Source: Halobacillus fulvus (GTDB lineage: Bacteria > Bacillota > Bacilli > Bacillales > Halobacillaceae). Taken from it: a DNA stretch of 64,000 nt. The position numbers and the translations under genes were made by a program. Below the pieces are notes generated by a model. That model was given only the letters and a program-made list of their open reading frames with translations. It was not told the origin of the DNA and made no database searches. The stretch covers positions 558,001 through 622,000 of the forward strand of contig SCFO01000002.1 in NCBI GenBank assembly GCA_004078665.1. Direction: 5' to 3'. Below, piece by piece: positions 25,204 through 33,753 of this stretch (positions are counted from its first letter, which is position 1; each line of letters starts with the position of its first letter).

Positions 25204-25668
25204 ATGTTGAATATCAAAATGTTGAAACCGTATTATGTCAAAGAGGACAAACGCTTCATCCGTATTGTGCTAGCCTACCAGTATTTTTCACTGTTTATCG
25301 ATAATGAACTGTATCAGTTCGTGCCAATGGAATCCAGAGAGATCATCATAGATCGCAATCGCAAACGCGTCCATAACGTGTTCGATATTTTCGTTTTTCA
25401 AAGAGGGAAGAAGATGGTGTACGTTTCCGTAGCGGACCTTCTGCAGCTTCCGGAATTCCTGACCCATCTTCATACGATCGTAGCGCCTTATTATGACAAC
25501 GAAGAAGACCAATTGAAGGGGCAGGAAGCTATGGAGGAACTTCAGCAAGTCATATCAGAATTAGAAAAAGAAAACCTTCGGAGGCTGATTGACAGCGCCA
25601 TCGACCAGCAAGACAGGGACTCGTTCCATGTGTTGTCTGATCAGTGGAAAAAGCTCCACTCGACGTAA
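25204..25668 (+). CDS. IDEAL-domain protein, 154 aa
   Basis: Soluble protein with an unrecognised N-terminal domain (about 1-105) and a C-terminal IDEAL motif region (ENLRRLIDSAIDQQDRDSFH through LSDQWKKL, about 122-150). IDEAL domains occur in Bacillaceae proteins such as YpiB and may mediate protein interaction. Start at ATG 25204 (MLNIKMLKPYYV) behind AAAGAGGTG; the GTG two codons upstream is part of that site. Followed by its own terminator. Role unknown. Confidence 0.72.
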   Translation: MLNIKMLKPYYVKEDKRFIRIVLAYQYFSLFIDNELYQFVPMESREIIIDRNRKRVHNVFDIFVFQRGKKMVYVSVADLLQLPEFLTHLHTIVAPYYDNEEDQLKGQEAMEELQQVISELEKENLRRLIDSAIDQQDRDSFHVLSDQWKKLHST

Positions 25669-25681
25669 AGAACATTCCATT

Positions 25682-25712
25682 TCCTTATCCTGAACGCGGG
25701 GTAAGGTTTTTT
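25682..25712 (+). terminator. rho-independent terminator
   Basis: CCTTATCC (25682-25689) pairs with GGGTAAGG (25698-25705) with one G-T pair, followed by seven T. Confidence 0.72.
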
Positions 25713-25792
25713 TGTGCGCTGAACACCGATTCACAAATCTTATCAACTTATCATACTATGAAATAAACATTCAGAAAATAATAAAAAAACTA

Positions 25793-25820
25793 TTGAAAAT
25801 AATGTAAGTTGTTGTATTAT
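25793..25820 (+). promoter_or_regulatory. possible sigma-A promoter for the 36-aa gene
   Basis: TTGAAA, 16-bp spacer, TATTAT in an AT-rich stretch. The 5' leader to the start at 25971 would be about 145 nt; no known riboswitch fold was recognised in it. Confidence 0.45.
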
Positions 25821-25970
25821 AGTAATTAAATGTTTCTTGAAACTATAGGAATTTTTGTCTGAAATCATGGAACTGGATCGAATTATACATAATGAGCCGA
25901 CATAAAACGTGAACTTGATCCGAATCTTTGATTAAACGACAAACGCTTACGGAATGAAAAGGTGGGTATA

Positions 25971-26081
25971 ATGGAAAATTTGAAAGAGATTTTGGAGGAT
26001 ATCATCCAAAAGACAGAGAAGTCGGAGTTGGTTTCTTCCCAGGACGTCATCAATCAATTGATTCAGCAACTGCAGAGATAA
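25971..26081 (+). CDS. small protein, 36 aa, function unknown
   Basis: Encodes MENLKEILEDIIQKTEKSEL and 16 further residues ending VINQLIQQLQR. The peptide is acidic-amphipathic, helical and without Cys or membrane segment. Evidence that it is real: AAAAGGTGGG 5 bp before ATG, a possible promoter, and a perfect terminator starting 10 bp after the stop, which makes a complete single-gene unit. Regular Leu/Ile spacing suggests a coiled coil or partner-binding helix. It could be a small regulator; I do not recognise a homologue. Confidence 0.62.
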   Translation: MENLKEILEDIIQKTEKSELVSSQDVINQLIQQLQR

Positions 26082-26090
26082 CATAGATGA

Positions 26091-26123
26091 AGAGCAGGAG
26101 AATGTCTCCTGCTCTATTCTTTT
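26091..26123 (+). terminator. rho-independent terminator after the 36-aa gene
   Basis: Perfect 11-base arms AGAGCAGGAGA (26091-26101) and TCTCCTGCTCT (26105-26115), 3-nt loop, then ATTCTTTT. Confidence 0.85.
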
Positions 26124-26141
26124 GGAAAGGGAGAGATTTGA

Positions 26142-26525
26142 ATGCTCAAACTTTTGAAAGGTTTATGGATGGTGGCAGGCATCATACTTGGTGTCATTGC
26201 CTTTGCGTATAACATGTTGATTCTGTCCGATATCCCGGTTTCTTTTGAAACGGACGAGGCGATGACATCTCAGTTTTTATTTTTCTTAGCAACGGCGATG
26301 ATTGGGACAGGTGTGATCATGATGAACAACCAGAAGCTTTTAGGCGGATTATTCATTTTTATTTCGTTCGGTTTCGTGCTCCAGTTGCAGGTGCTTGGCG
26401 TATTGATAGATGGTGAAAGTGCAGCGGTACCCATGCTTCAGCTCGCCCCCTTGCTTCACACAGGATTGTTATTACTATTAAATGCGGCTTCCATGCTTCA
26501 ATCCTGGGTATCGCACCGCCTCTGA
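26142..26525 (+). CDS. four-helix membrane protein, 127 aa, unknown
   Basis: About four hydrophobic segments (residues 8-30, 45-62, 67-87 and 97-117) make up most of the protein; there are few charged residues. GGGAGAG lies 6 bp before ATG. Starts 60 bp after the small 36-aa gene and its terminator, and converges on gtrA. No family recognised. It could be an accessory to the neighbouring glycolipid glycosylation genes, but nothing in the sequence shows this. Confidence 0.6.
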   Translation: MLKLLKGLWMVAGIILGVIAFAYNMLILSDIPVSFETDEAMTSQFLFFLATAMIGTGVIMMNNQKLLGGLFIFISFGFVLQLQVLGVLIDGESAAVPMLQLAPLLHTGLLLLLNAASMLQSWVSHRL

Positions 26526-26538
26526 ACCCACAAAAAGA

Positions 26539-26572
26539 AGCTCTCCAGCGTGTTGAACTGGAGAGCTTTTTT
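26539..26572. terminator. bidirectional terminator between converging genes
   Basis: AGCTCTCCAG (26539-26548) and CTGGAGAGCT (26558-26567) with T run on the plus side and A run before the stem, so it can stop both the 127-aa gene and gtrA. Confidence 0.8.
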
Positions 26573-26576
26573 GGAA

Positions 26577-26984
26577 TCATCCATCGTAAGACGACTTGTT
26601 GTTTCCATTGAAAATGTAGTATTTACTAATGACGTAATTAAAAAGGACAACGAGGACATTGGCAATGATTTTCGATACTAGATCATTCACCATCAGCCAT
26701 TCCACTAATAGGATCATGACCCCAAGATCAAGTCCTAATGATAAAAGGCGAGCCCCAACAAATGGTACCAGTTCAGATAGCATCGATTGATCGCTTCTGA
26801 ATACATACGTTTTATTCGTGAAAAATGCGAACAAAACGGCTGTGACCCATGCCAGAACGGTCGCGGCCCGGTAATCGACACCCATCCCCGGCGCAAGCAG
26901 GTAGTAGACGACAACGTTAACGAGAGTCGTCAACCCGCCGAATAAAAGGTATAAAAACATTTCGCTTTTCAAGAGTTTAATCAT
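26577..26984 (-). CDS. gtcA: GtrA family membrane protein, putative polyprenyl-phosphate-sugar flippase
   Basis: 135 residues with four membrane helices and GtrA signatures: YLLFGGLTTLVNVVVYYLL at the start, FAFFTNKTYVFRS near residue 55, and NYVISKYYIF at the C-terminus. GtrA/GtcA proteins are thought to move undecaprenyl-phosphate-linked sugars across the membrane. It overlaps the GT2 gene by 8 bp and lies beside yfhO, so the three proteins probably act together. Confidence 0.88.
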   Translation of the reverse strand: MIKLLKSEMFLYLLFGGLTTLVNVVVYYLLAPGMGVDYRAATVLAWVTAVLFAFFTNKTYVFRSDQSMLSELVPFVGARLLSLGLDLGVMILLVEWLMVNDLVSKIIANVLVVLFNYVISKYYIFNGNNKSSYDG

Positions 26985-27984
26985 AATGGCTTTGCTTCAC
27001 TCTCTTTTTCGCTACACGATATGCTCGAATTTCAGAATGGTTGGAGACGCGCTCGTCATTATACTCATCTACAAAATAGAGAGGACGGTTTTTCGTCTCG
27101 TTGAACACCCTGCCAAGATACTCTCCGATGATTCCAAGAACAATCAGCTGAATGCCTCCGATGAAAAGAATCACACTCATCAGGGAAGGGTACCCTTCAA
27201 CAGGTTCTCCGAATGCAATCGTTTTGACAATGATCCAAATCATATAAAGAAAAGCAAAAAGCGAAACGGTCATCCCCATTAAAGATGAGAATCTAAGGGG
27301 AGCTGTCGTAAACGAAGTGACGCCTTCAATCGCTAAATCGACCAATTTTCCGTAATTCCATTTCGTTTCTCCGGAAAGGCGGGGATCACGATCGAACAGA
27401 ATTTCTTTTTTCTTGTATCCGACCCAGCTGAACATGCCCTTCGTATAACGCTGAGTTTCGCGGATTTGCTTAATCGCTTCGACGCAGCGACGGTCCAGCA
27501 GACGAAAATCACCTGTGTTCTCCTGAATCGGCACCTGGCTCATTTTCTTCAATACTTTATAGAAAAGTCCTGCTGTTGCTTTCTTCATGAATGTTTCGCC
27601 TTTACGACTTCTTCTCTTGGCGTACACATCATCGTATCCTTGTTCCCAATACTCGATCATCTCAGGAATCAATTCAGGAGGGTCCTGGAGATCTGCATCG
27701 AGAATGATGACCGCATCCCCTTGAGCATGATCGAATCCGGCGATCATCGCGGTTTCTTTCCCGAAATTACGGGAAAGGTCTACATATGAAACACGGGCAT
27801 CATTATCCCGAAGTTCTTTGATCATCGGCATCGTCCGATCTTGACTGCCATCATTGACAAATAACAACTCAAACTGATAGTTATAAATCTCCGATGTGAC
27901 ATCATTCAGACGGCTATATAATTGTTCAATAGATTCTTCCTCATTGAAAGCAGGAATCAGAATCGTAATCGTCTTTCTATTCAT
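26977..27984 (-). CDS. csbB: GT2 glycosyltransferase, polyprenyl-phosphate sugar synthase (CsbB/YkcC-like)
   Basis: 335 residues. N-terminal GT-A domain with ITILIPAFNEEESIEQLYSR, ILDADLQDPPELI (the DXD-type metal site) and TGDFRLLDRRCVEAI, then two C-terminal membrane helices (about 235-300). This is the architecture of enzymes that load a sugar onto undecaprenyl phosphate on the inner face of the membrane; in B. subtilis CsbB makes C55-P-GlcNAc. AAGGAG is 7 bp before ATG. Translationally coupled to gtrA; divergent from yfhO. The sugar cannot be read from sequence. Confidence 0.88.
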   Translation of the reverse strand: MNRKTITILIPAFNEEESIEQLYSRLNDVTSEIYNYQFELLFVNDGSQDRTMPMIKELRDNDARVSYVDLSRNFGKETAMIAGFDHAQGDAVIILDADLQDPPELIPEMIEYWEQGYDDVYAKRRSRKGETFMKKATAGLFYKVLKKMSQVPIQENTGDFRLLDRRCVEAIKQIRETQRYTKGMFSWVGYKKKEILFDRDPRLSGETKWNYGKLVDLAIEGVTSFTTAPLRFSSLMGMTVSLFAFLYMIWIIVKTIAFGEPVEGYPSLMSVILFIGGIQLIVLGIIGEYLGRVFNETKNRPLYFVDEYNDERVSNHSEIRAYRVAKKRVKQSHYD

Positions 27985-28115
27985 ACTTTCACTCCTTCAC
28001 CCCAATCATTTTACCATGCAGATTCCAATTGTATAGTCAAAGCAGTAAATAATGAGTTAAATTTTTAATGAAAACGTATACCAATCTTGCTAGGATTTTT
28101 TAATAATCACTTATA

Positions 28116-28124
28116 TGATATAAT
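28116..28124 (+). promoter_or_regulatory. extended -10 promoter for yfhO
   Basis: TGATATAAT (TG-N-TATAAT), about 43 bp before the yfhO start; no clear -35, as often with extended -10 promoters. Confidence 0.5.
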
Positions 28125-28166
28125 TCAAATGCAATTTTTGTAAATTAATAGATGAGAGGTTTTTTT

Positions 28167-30830
28167 ATGAAATCAACTTGGAAATGGATGCTCCTCCTTA
28201 TAGGAACCATCATACTCGTCTCTGGGATCGTCTTTTACAGAGTCATTGAGGAAGGGTTCTATTTTATTGCGAACGGGGGAGACTTCCGCGCACAATATAT
28301 TCATTATTTCAATTTATTCCACGAGCTGGTCAGGGAAAGTGGTCTACCGTTTTGGAGCTGGGATTACGCACTCGGTGGCAGCTTCTGGAATGATTTTGGC
28401 TATTACATGCTGGGAGATATCTTCATTTGGATTCTGCTTTTCTTTCCGAAAGGATGGTTTCCAGACCTGATTATCCCGATGTCGATTCTGAAGCTCACCC
28501 TTATGGGGACAGGTGTATTTCTGCTTTTGAAAAAAGTGAACATCAAGCCTTTGCTCGCCGTGATCGGGGCGATTTCCTATACATTCGCAGGCTATCACTT
28601 CGAGTTTTTCTACACGCACTATTTTTTCGTCAATCTCGCCGTATTTTTACCCTTTATTCTATTAGGCTTTGAACGGTTCATTCAGCAGAAGAAAGCAGGT
28701 CTGTTCGTCCTATTCATTTTCTTGGCGTCGATCGGTAACTTCTACTTTATGTTTATAGCCTCATTAGGGCTCGGGTTTTATGCTCTCTATCGTTATGTGA
28801 CATGGACAGAAACAAAGTCCGTCAAAGGTTTCTTTACGTTCCACTTGCACTGGTTTCTCTATTATTTGATCGGGCTCGGGCTATCGATGCCGATTTTCCT
28901 TCCATCGTTACTCAGCTTGATGAATTCGAACGCTCCGTACCGAGCGGATGTGGAGCAGCCTTATGCCTTCGACTTTTCGGAGACGTTGATCGACTCCTTT
29001 AACTTGTTGAGCTTGAATGGTGGCATCAGCTTTCTGGTCCTCATTCTTTTACCAGTACTTTTCCTTCATTACAAAAAGTGTAAACCTGAAGTGGTCTTTA
29101 CACTGTTATTATTGCTGATCATCGCATTCCCGCCCGCCTTGGAAGCGGTGGGAGGCTTCAGTGCCTACGAAGAGTTCCGCAGCTATCCGGTCTTCCATCT
29201 GCTTCTGACGATGACGACGATTCGTGTCCTTCAGCGGATGGATAGGAAAGAAACGAAGACGATCATAGGTATCGTATTCGGGACAGCCGTTTTGACGGCC
29301 GGGTATTTGAATGCACCGCCAGCACATGGCCTATGGGTCATGATTGGATTGGTTGCACTCTTTGCAGTAATCGTGATGATCTATCCATATATGAAAGAAG
29401 GAGGTTGGAAATACGCCTTACAAGCAGCGATGCTGGCTTCCGTCGTTGGATTTGGTGCGATGACAGCCAATAGTTTGGTAACAGACCTGCTGATCGTTTC
29501 AAAGGGGGAGGAGACGGAGACGGCTCACGAAGGCGCCTGGGGTTTGATTTCATTGATGGATGAAGAGGATTACCGGACATTGTTTCATCACTCAGATATA
29601 AAGGAGAGTCTAGCTTCACTAGAAGAATCCGACTCTTTCTCAAGGATTCAAGTGGAGAGTCCGTATATCTCACACAACTCGTCGATGACGTATGGCTACT
29701 CCTCCAACCTTGCTTACCAAACGCTGCTGCCTTGGGATGTTCAAAGATTCGAGTTAGATGTTATGGCATTCAGTGGTGGACGGAACTTGAATTTGAACAA
29801 AGGGTATTTGAACTATTCGTATTTGGATTCTCTGATGGCCAATCAGTATATCGTCTATCCTGAATCTGAAGGCCCTGACAATGTGAATCGCTATGGATAT
29901 GAAAAAGTACGGCCTGGCGTTTTTGAAAATGAAAACGCCCTTCCATTCGGGTTCGTATATCACGACGTGCAGTCGATCGATCAGCTATTGGACGCGCCTT
30001 ACGGATATCGGGACCGTCTCATGTTTGAAAAAGCTTTTATACCTACTGAGAAGGCAGACGAATTCGATCCTAGTCCGCTCGAACAGCCGGGATCCGTCTC
30101 TGTTGTCGGAGAGTTGGACGAAGCTTCTGTTTCAGCCCATGCGGAAGTCGAGAAAAGGGACGATGGTTGGTACATTTCCTCAGAAGATACCTTTACGATC
30201 ACGATTCCTATCGACGATCATGAACGCGGTCAGCTGATCGCATCCATGGACTATGAGCCCTATACGCCTACAGATGGAATTACCCTCCATGCAAGCACGG
30301 ATCAGTATGATGGTTCTTTGATTTATCAAAAAAATATGAGTCGTTACAGCTATCAAATCAGCCAGTATCATTACACAGGGACAGTCGACGCCGTCAATTT
30401 CAACTTCGGAATCGATGAATCTGCAAGCCAGGTCACGATGAATATTCAGCCAGGTGAATTTTTGATCCAGGACTTGAAGGTCTATGTCGACGATTTCTCG
30501 AATATGGAAAACATCGTGGAAGAAAGAGAAGAGAGAGCTCTGATGATCGAGGAGTTTTCGAATAATAAAGTGAAAGGAACGGTAGAAACGTCAGAACAGG
30601 GTGTTCTTTTCCTATCGATGCCGTTTCATGAAGGATGGAGTGCCAAGCTGAATGGTGAAGAGGTCGATCTTTACAAGGTTCACAGTCTTTATACAGGGTT
30701 GACCGTTCCAGAAGGCGCACACACCGTCGAACTTTCCTTTACACCGACAGGGTTGATGCCAGGAGTCGGAATCGCATCCGCCGCCCTCATCCTCTTTATC
30801 ACGTTACGTATCTATCGTAGAAAAAAATAA
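28167..30830 (+). CDS. yfhO: YfhO family membrane glycosyltransferase (lipoteichoic acid glycosylation)
   Basis: 887 residues: about 12 or more membrane helices in the first ~450 residues, then a large extracytoplasmic domain and one C-terminal helix with a basic end (RIYRRKK). GDFRAQYIHYFN and the first-loop acidic residues are typical of YfhO/GT-C-type transferases. YfhO is the outer-leaflet enzyme that puts CsbB-made sugar onto lipoteichoic acid. The start at ATG 28167 is chosen because the upstream in-frame ATG lies within the GAGAGGT ribosome binding site. It diverges from csbB-gtcA, completing a three-part system. Confidence 0.87.
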   Translation: MKSTWKWMLLLIGTIILVSGIVFYRVIEEGFYFIANGGDFRAQYIHYFNLFHELVRESGLPFWSWDYALGGSFWNDFGYYMLGDIFIWILLFFPKGWFPDLIIPMSILKLTLMGTGVFLLLKKVNIKPLLAVIGAISYTFAGYHFEFFYTHYFFVNLAVFLPFILLGFERFIQQKKAGLFVLFIFLASIGNFYFMFIASLGLGFYALYRYVTWTETKSVKGFFTFHLHWFLYYLIGLGLSMPIFLPSLLSLMNSNAPYRADVEQPYAFDFSETLIDSFNLLSLNGGISFLVLILLPVLFLHYKKCKPEVVFTLLLLLIIAFPPALEAVGGFSAYEEFRSYPVFHLLLTMTTIRVLQRMDRKETKTIIGIVFGTAVLTAGYLNAPPAHGLWVMIGLVALFAVIVMIYPYMKEGGWKYALQAAMLASVVGFGAMTANSLVTDLLIVSKGEETETAHEGAWGLISLMDEEDYRTLFHHSDIKESLASLEESDSFSRIQVESPYISHNSSMTYGYSSNLAYQTLLPWDVQRFELDVMAFSGGRNLNLNKGYLNYSYLDSLMANQYIVYPESEGPDNVNRYGYEKVRPGVFENENALPFGFVYHDVQSIDQLLDAPYGYRDRLMFEKAFIPTEKADEFDPSPLEQPGSVSVVGELDEASVSAHAEVEKRDDGWYISSEDTFTITIPIDDHERGQLIASMDYEPYTPTDGITLHASTDQYDGSLIYQKNMSRYSYQISQYHYTGTVDAVNFNFGIDESASQVTMNIQPGEFLIQDLKVYVDDFSNMENIVEEREERALMIEEFSNNKVKGTVETSEQGVLFLSMPFHEGWSAKLNGEEVDLYKVHSLYTGLTVPEGAHTVELSFTPTGLMPGVGIASAALILFITLRIYRRKK

Positions 30831-30832
30831 AC

Positions 30833-30865
30833 CAAAACGCCATCTACAATAGGTGGCGTTTTGGC
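30833..30865 (+). terminator. terminator hairpin after yfhO
   Basis: CCAAAACGCC...GGCGTTTTGG, nearly perfect inverted repeat starting 2 bp after the stop, with the T run inside the distal arm. Confidence 0.7.
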
Positions 30866-31030
30866 GTTTCAATGGTCTTTTATTTTCGATAGTCACGAAA
30901 TAATTTTAATGGAGGAATATATCTTTCCACATTATTTATCTTGCTATTTTAAACTTCAGCGTTGATTTAATGAAGAGATGGTCGAGAGGCATCATGTTAA
31001 TTAACCTCTATAGCGTTTTACGGTAGTGGT

Positions 31031-31199
31031 GTTTCCGTGCACTAATTTAGAGGGGAGGGGCGGGAAATCATGAGACTCCTATGGGAAGGAAAGGGCAGGA
31101 TGAGATCCCGCAGGAGTCCTGCTCCGAGGAAGCTCAGCGCCCGCCCATGGAAAGCGAATGATTTCCCGCCCCTCCACTACTGATAAACGTAAAGGAAAC
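31031..31199 (+). repeat. palindromic intergenic element, copy 4
   Basis: Full-length, 169 bp, same orientation as copy 1. Left end GTTTCCGTGCAC, right end GTAAAGGAAAC. Inner arms GGAGGGGCGGGAAATCAT and ATGATTTCCCGCCCCTCC are perfect inverted repeats. The core has GAGACTCCTATGGGA and CTCAGCGCCCGCCCATGG. It lies in the 460-bp gap 30831-31290 between converging yfhO and galE; apart from it and two terminators the gap holds nothing recognisable. Confidence 0.9.
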
Positions 31200-31211
31200 T
31201 CTCTCAAAGCA

Positions 31212-31240
31212 AAAACCCCTGTCCGTAAACAGAGGTTTTA
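31212..31240 (-). terminator. terminator of galE
   Basis: AAAACCCCTGT and ACAGAGGTTTT arms with one mismatch; read on the minus strand it ends in a T run. Confidence 0.65.
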
Positions 31241-31290
31241 AAGCAAAAAGTTTTTCAACTACCAAAAGAAGGGTAATGACCTATATACAC

Positions 31291-32301
31291 TTATTCATAC
31301 CCATTCGGATTATTGTACTGCCAGTTCCAGGAATCACGACACATCTCCTGTAACCCTTTTTTCGCTTCCCATCCAAGCTCTTCCTTCGCTTTCTCAGGGT
31401 CAGCGTAGCATTCGGCAATATCACCAGGACGACGGTCTATCACCTTATAAGGCACCTTCTGACCGGTTTCTTTTTCAAACGCCTGAATGACTTCAAGGAC
31501 ACTGTAACCATTTCCGGTTCCAAGGTTATGGATGTGAACACCTTTCGAGTTGTTGATTTTTTCATAAGCTTTCAAATGTCCGTTTGCCAAATCGTCGACG
31601 TGAATGTAATCGCGGACACCCGTCCCATCAGGAGTCGGATAATCGTCACCGAAGACCTGCAGCTGCTCGAGCTTGCCGACCGCTACTTGCGTAATATAAG
31701 GGAAGAGATTGTTCGGAATACCGTTCGGGTTCTCTCCGATTCTACCAGACGGATGGGCACCGATCGGATTGAAGTAGCGCAAAATGGAAATGCTCCACTC
31801 TTCATCTGCTACATGAAGATCTTGGAGAATTTCTTCGATCATCAGCTTTGTACGTCCATATGGATTGGTCGCTCTCAATGAAGCTGTTTCTTGGATAGGA
31901 ACTTCATCAGGATCTCCGTAAACCGTAGCAGATGAACTGAAGACAAGCTGTTTGACATTGTGAGTTTTCATGACGTCACAGAGGTTCAGTGTACCTGTAA
32001 TGTTGTTATGATAATAGTGAAGAGGAATAGACACGGACTCACCGACAGCTTTCAAACCGGCGAAGTGGATGACCCCTTCAATGTCGTGCTCTTGAAAAAT
32101 ACCATCTAGTGCTTCTTTATCAAGTAGGTCCACGCGATAAAAAGGGAAGTCCTTCCCTGTGATTTCTCTTACGCGATCCAGTGCTTTTTCATTACTATTT
32201 ACTAGATTATCAACAATGATCAAATCATGACCCTGATCTAATAGTTGAACACATGTGTGGGCGCCGATGTAGCCCGCTCCACCTGTTACGAGAATAGCCA
32301 A
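31291..32301 (-). CDS. galE: UDP-glucose 4-epimerase
   Basis: NAD-dependent SDR enzyme interconverting UDP-glucose/UDP-galactose (or the GlcNAc forms). 336 residues: VTGGAGYIGAHTCVQL at the N-terminus, HFAGLKAVGESV, SSSATVYGD, the catalytic NPYGRTK and YFNPIGAHPSGRIGE. Start is TTG 32301 behind GGAGG. It supplies a hexose donor for the adjacent wall polysaccharide genes; no Leloir galactose genes are nearby, so a biosynthetic role is likelier. Confidence 0.93.
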   Translation of the reverse strand: MAILVTGGAGYIGAHTCVQLLDQGHDLIIVDNLVNSNEKALDRVREITGKDFPFYRVDLLDKEALDGIFQEHDIEGVIHFAGLKAVGESVSIPLHYYHNNITGTLNLCDVMKTHNVKQLVFSSSATVYGDPDEVPIQETASLRATNPYGRTKLMIEEILQDLHVADEEWSISILRYFNPIGAHPSGRIGENPNGIPNNLFPYITQVAVGKLEQLQVFGDDYPTPDGTGVRDYIHVDDLANGHLKAYEKINNSKGVHIHNLGTGNGYSVLEVIQAFEKETGQKVPYKVIDRRPGDIAECYADPEKAKEELGWEAKKGLQEMCRDSWNWQYNNPNGYE

Positions 32302-32502
32302 TTCAATTCCTCCTATTCCAACTTGAACAATTTAAGGTTATGATAGCACGATAACTTTGAAAAAGGAAATGATTATGAAATTGCCAAAAAACCCTCTTTT
32401 TTTGACGATTTCTGACGAAAGAAGTAAGGGTAAAGCCTTATATACGCCCTATGAGTAATGGACCATTTTTTACCGAATTTCGACACGGTCCGCCTGACTG
32501 TA

Positions 32503-32511
32503 TGATATAAT
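32503..32511 (+). promoter_or_regulatory. extended -10 promoter for the tagO-like gene
   Basis: TGATATAAT, 45 bp before the start codon. Confidence 0.5.
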
Positions 32512-32556
32512 GAAGTGGATTTTCTTTAGATAATAACGAGTAAGTGAGGATTATTT

Positions 32557-33660
32557 ATGAATATATATATGGACATCATTGTCACCATTGTCATCTCCAT
32601 GCTAGTCAGTTATCTGCTGGTTTTTCCGGTTATTAAACTGGCAAACAAGTGGAAGATGATGGATCACCCGGAAGAAAGAAAGATTCATAAAGTCGTGACC
32701 CCGAGAATGGGGGGGCTTGCGATTTTCGGTGGAGCTGTAGCCGGAATGTTATACCTTCGCCCGGACATGCCGTACATCTGGCCGATCTGTATCGGGGCTT
32801 TCATTATCGTGCTGACAGGCTTACTGGACGACCGCTATCAGATCCGACCACTTTTCAAGTTAGCTGGACAGGTCTTGGCGGCAGGACTTCTGATCGTATC
32901 CGGTTTGAAAATCGATATCGTCAGTATTCCGTTCATCGGCATGGTATCTTTGAGCGAGCCGATCAGCATTGTGTTTACGTTTCTCTGGATCATCGGAATT
33001 ACGAATGCCATCAACCTGATTGATGGGCTCGATGGGTTAGCGACTGGAGTATCCACGATTTCCTTGATCAGTATCGCCGTCATGGCTCTTGCGATTGAAC
33101 CTCAGATTGCGATTGTTTATCTATGTGTCGTTCTGATCGGGAGTAATCTCGGCTTTCTATTCCACAACTTTTACCCAGCAAAAATTTATATGGGAGATAC
33201 AGGCTCTTTGTTCTTAGGGTATTCCACAGCCGTCATTTCAATGGTCGGACTATTTAAGAACGTCACCCTGTTCAGCTTCGTCATTCCGATTATTGTACTG
33301 GCGATTCCCGTCTTCGATACGTTGTTCTCGATCTTGAGACGGATGATCAATGGCCAGAAGATCATGATGCCGGACAATAAGCATATTCACTATCAGATTT
33401 TGAATGCCGGCTTCAGCCACCGTACAACCGTGTTGATTCTATACGGATTCAGCGCGTTATTCGGCTTCTTAGCGATTCTGTTCTCGCTCACATCTTTCGG
33501 AATTTCGTTGATTATCACCGTGATCATACTATTCCTGCTTCATGTGTTTGCCGAAATGACAGGAGTCGTTTATAAAGGAAAGCGTCCCGTCATCGATATG
33601 ATTTCAAGAAATGATAAGAGGCGGGCAAAAGAAGAAGAGAAACAGCGTTATAACGGATAA
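32557..33660 (+). CDS. tagO: undecaprenyl-phosphate GlcNAc-1-phosphate transferase, MraY/WecA family
   Basis: Starts wall polysaccharide synthesis by linking GlcNAc-1-P to undecaprenyl phosphate at the inner membrane face. 367 residues, about 11 membrane helices. Family motifs: HPEERKIHKVVTPRMGG, LLDDRYQIRP (catalytic Asp pair), NAINLIDGLDGLATG, MGDTGSLFLG and the HIHY loop. The highly charged C-terminal tail is cytoplasmic. With the TagA-type enzymes further on it would make the GlcNAc-ManNAc linkage unit for teichoic acid or secondary wall polymer. Confidence 0.92.
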   Translation: MNIYMDIIVTIVISMLVSYLLVFPVIKLANKWKMMDHPEERKIHKVVTPRMGGLAIFGGAVAGMLYLRPDMPYIWPICIGAFIIVLTGLLDDRYQIRPLFKLAGQVLAAGLLIVSGLKIDIVSIPFIGMVSLSEPISIVFTFLWIIGITNAINLIDGLDGLATGVSTISLISIAVMALAIEPQIAIVYLCVVLIGSNLGFLFHNFYPAKIYMGDTGSLFLGYSTAVISMVGLFKNVTLFSFVIPIIVLAIPVFDTLFSILRRMINGQKIMMPDNKHIHYQILNAGFSHRTTVLILYGFSALFGFLAILFSLTSFGISLIITVIILFLLHVFAEMTGVVYKGKRPVIDMISRNDKRRAKEEEKQRYNG

Positions 33661-33663
33661 AAA

Positions 33664-33690
33664 AACAGCCTGGTAGCAGGTTGTTTTTTT
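33664..33690 (+). terminator. terminator after tagO
   Basis: AACAGCCTG and CAGGTTGTT arms with one G-T pair and a run of T. Confidence 0.75.
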
Positions 33691-33753
33691 CTGCCCTCCA
33701 TTGTAAAGTTCTAGAAGAACCGATATCAAGATTGAATAAAAGAGGTTGAGTTC

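Noticed and set aside
31031-31199. Target-site duplications flanking the palindromic elements
   Set aside because: Flanks of copies 3, 4 and 6 were compared and show no convincing direct repeat, so recent transposition is not shown.
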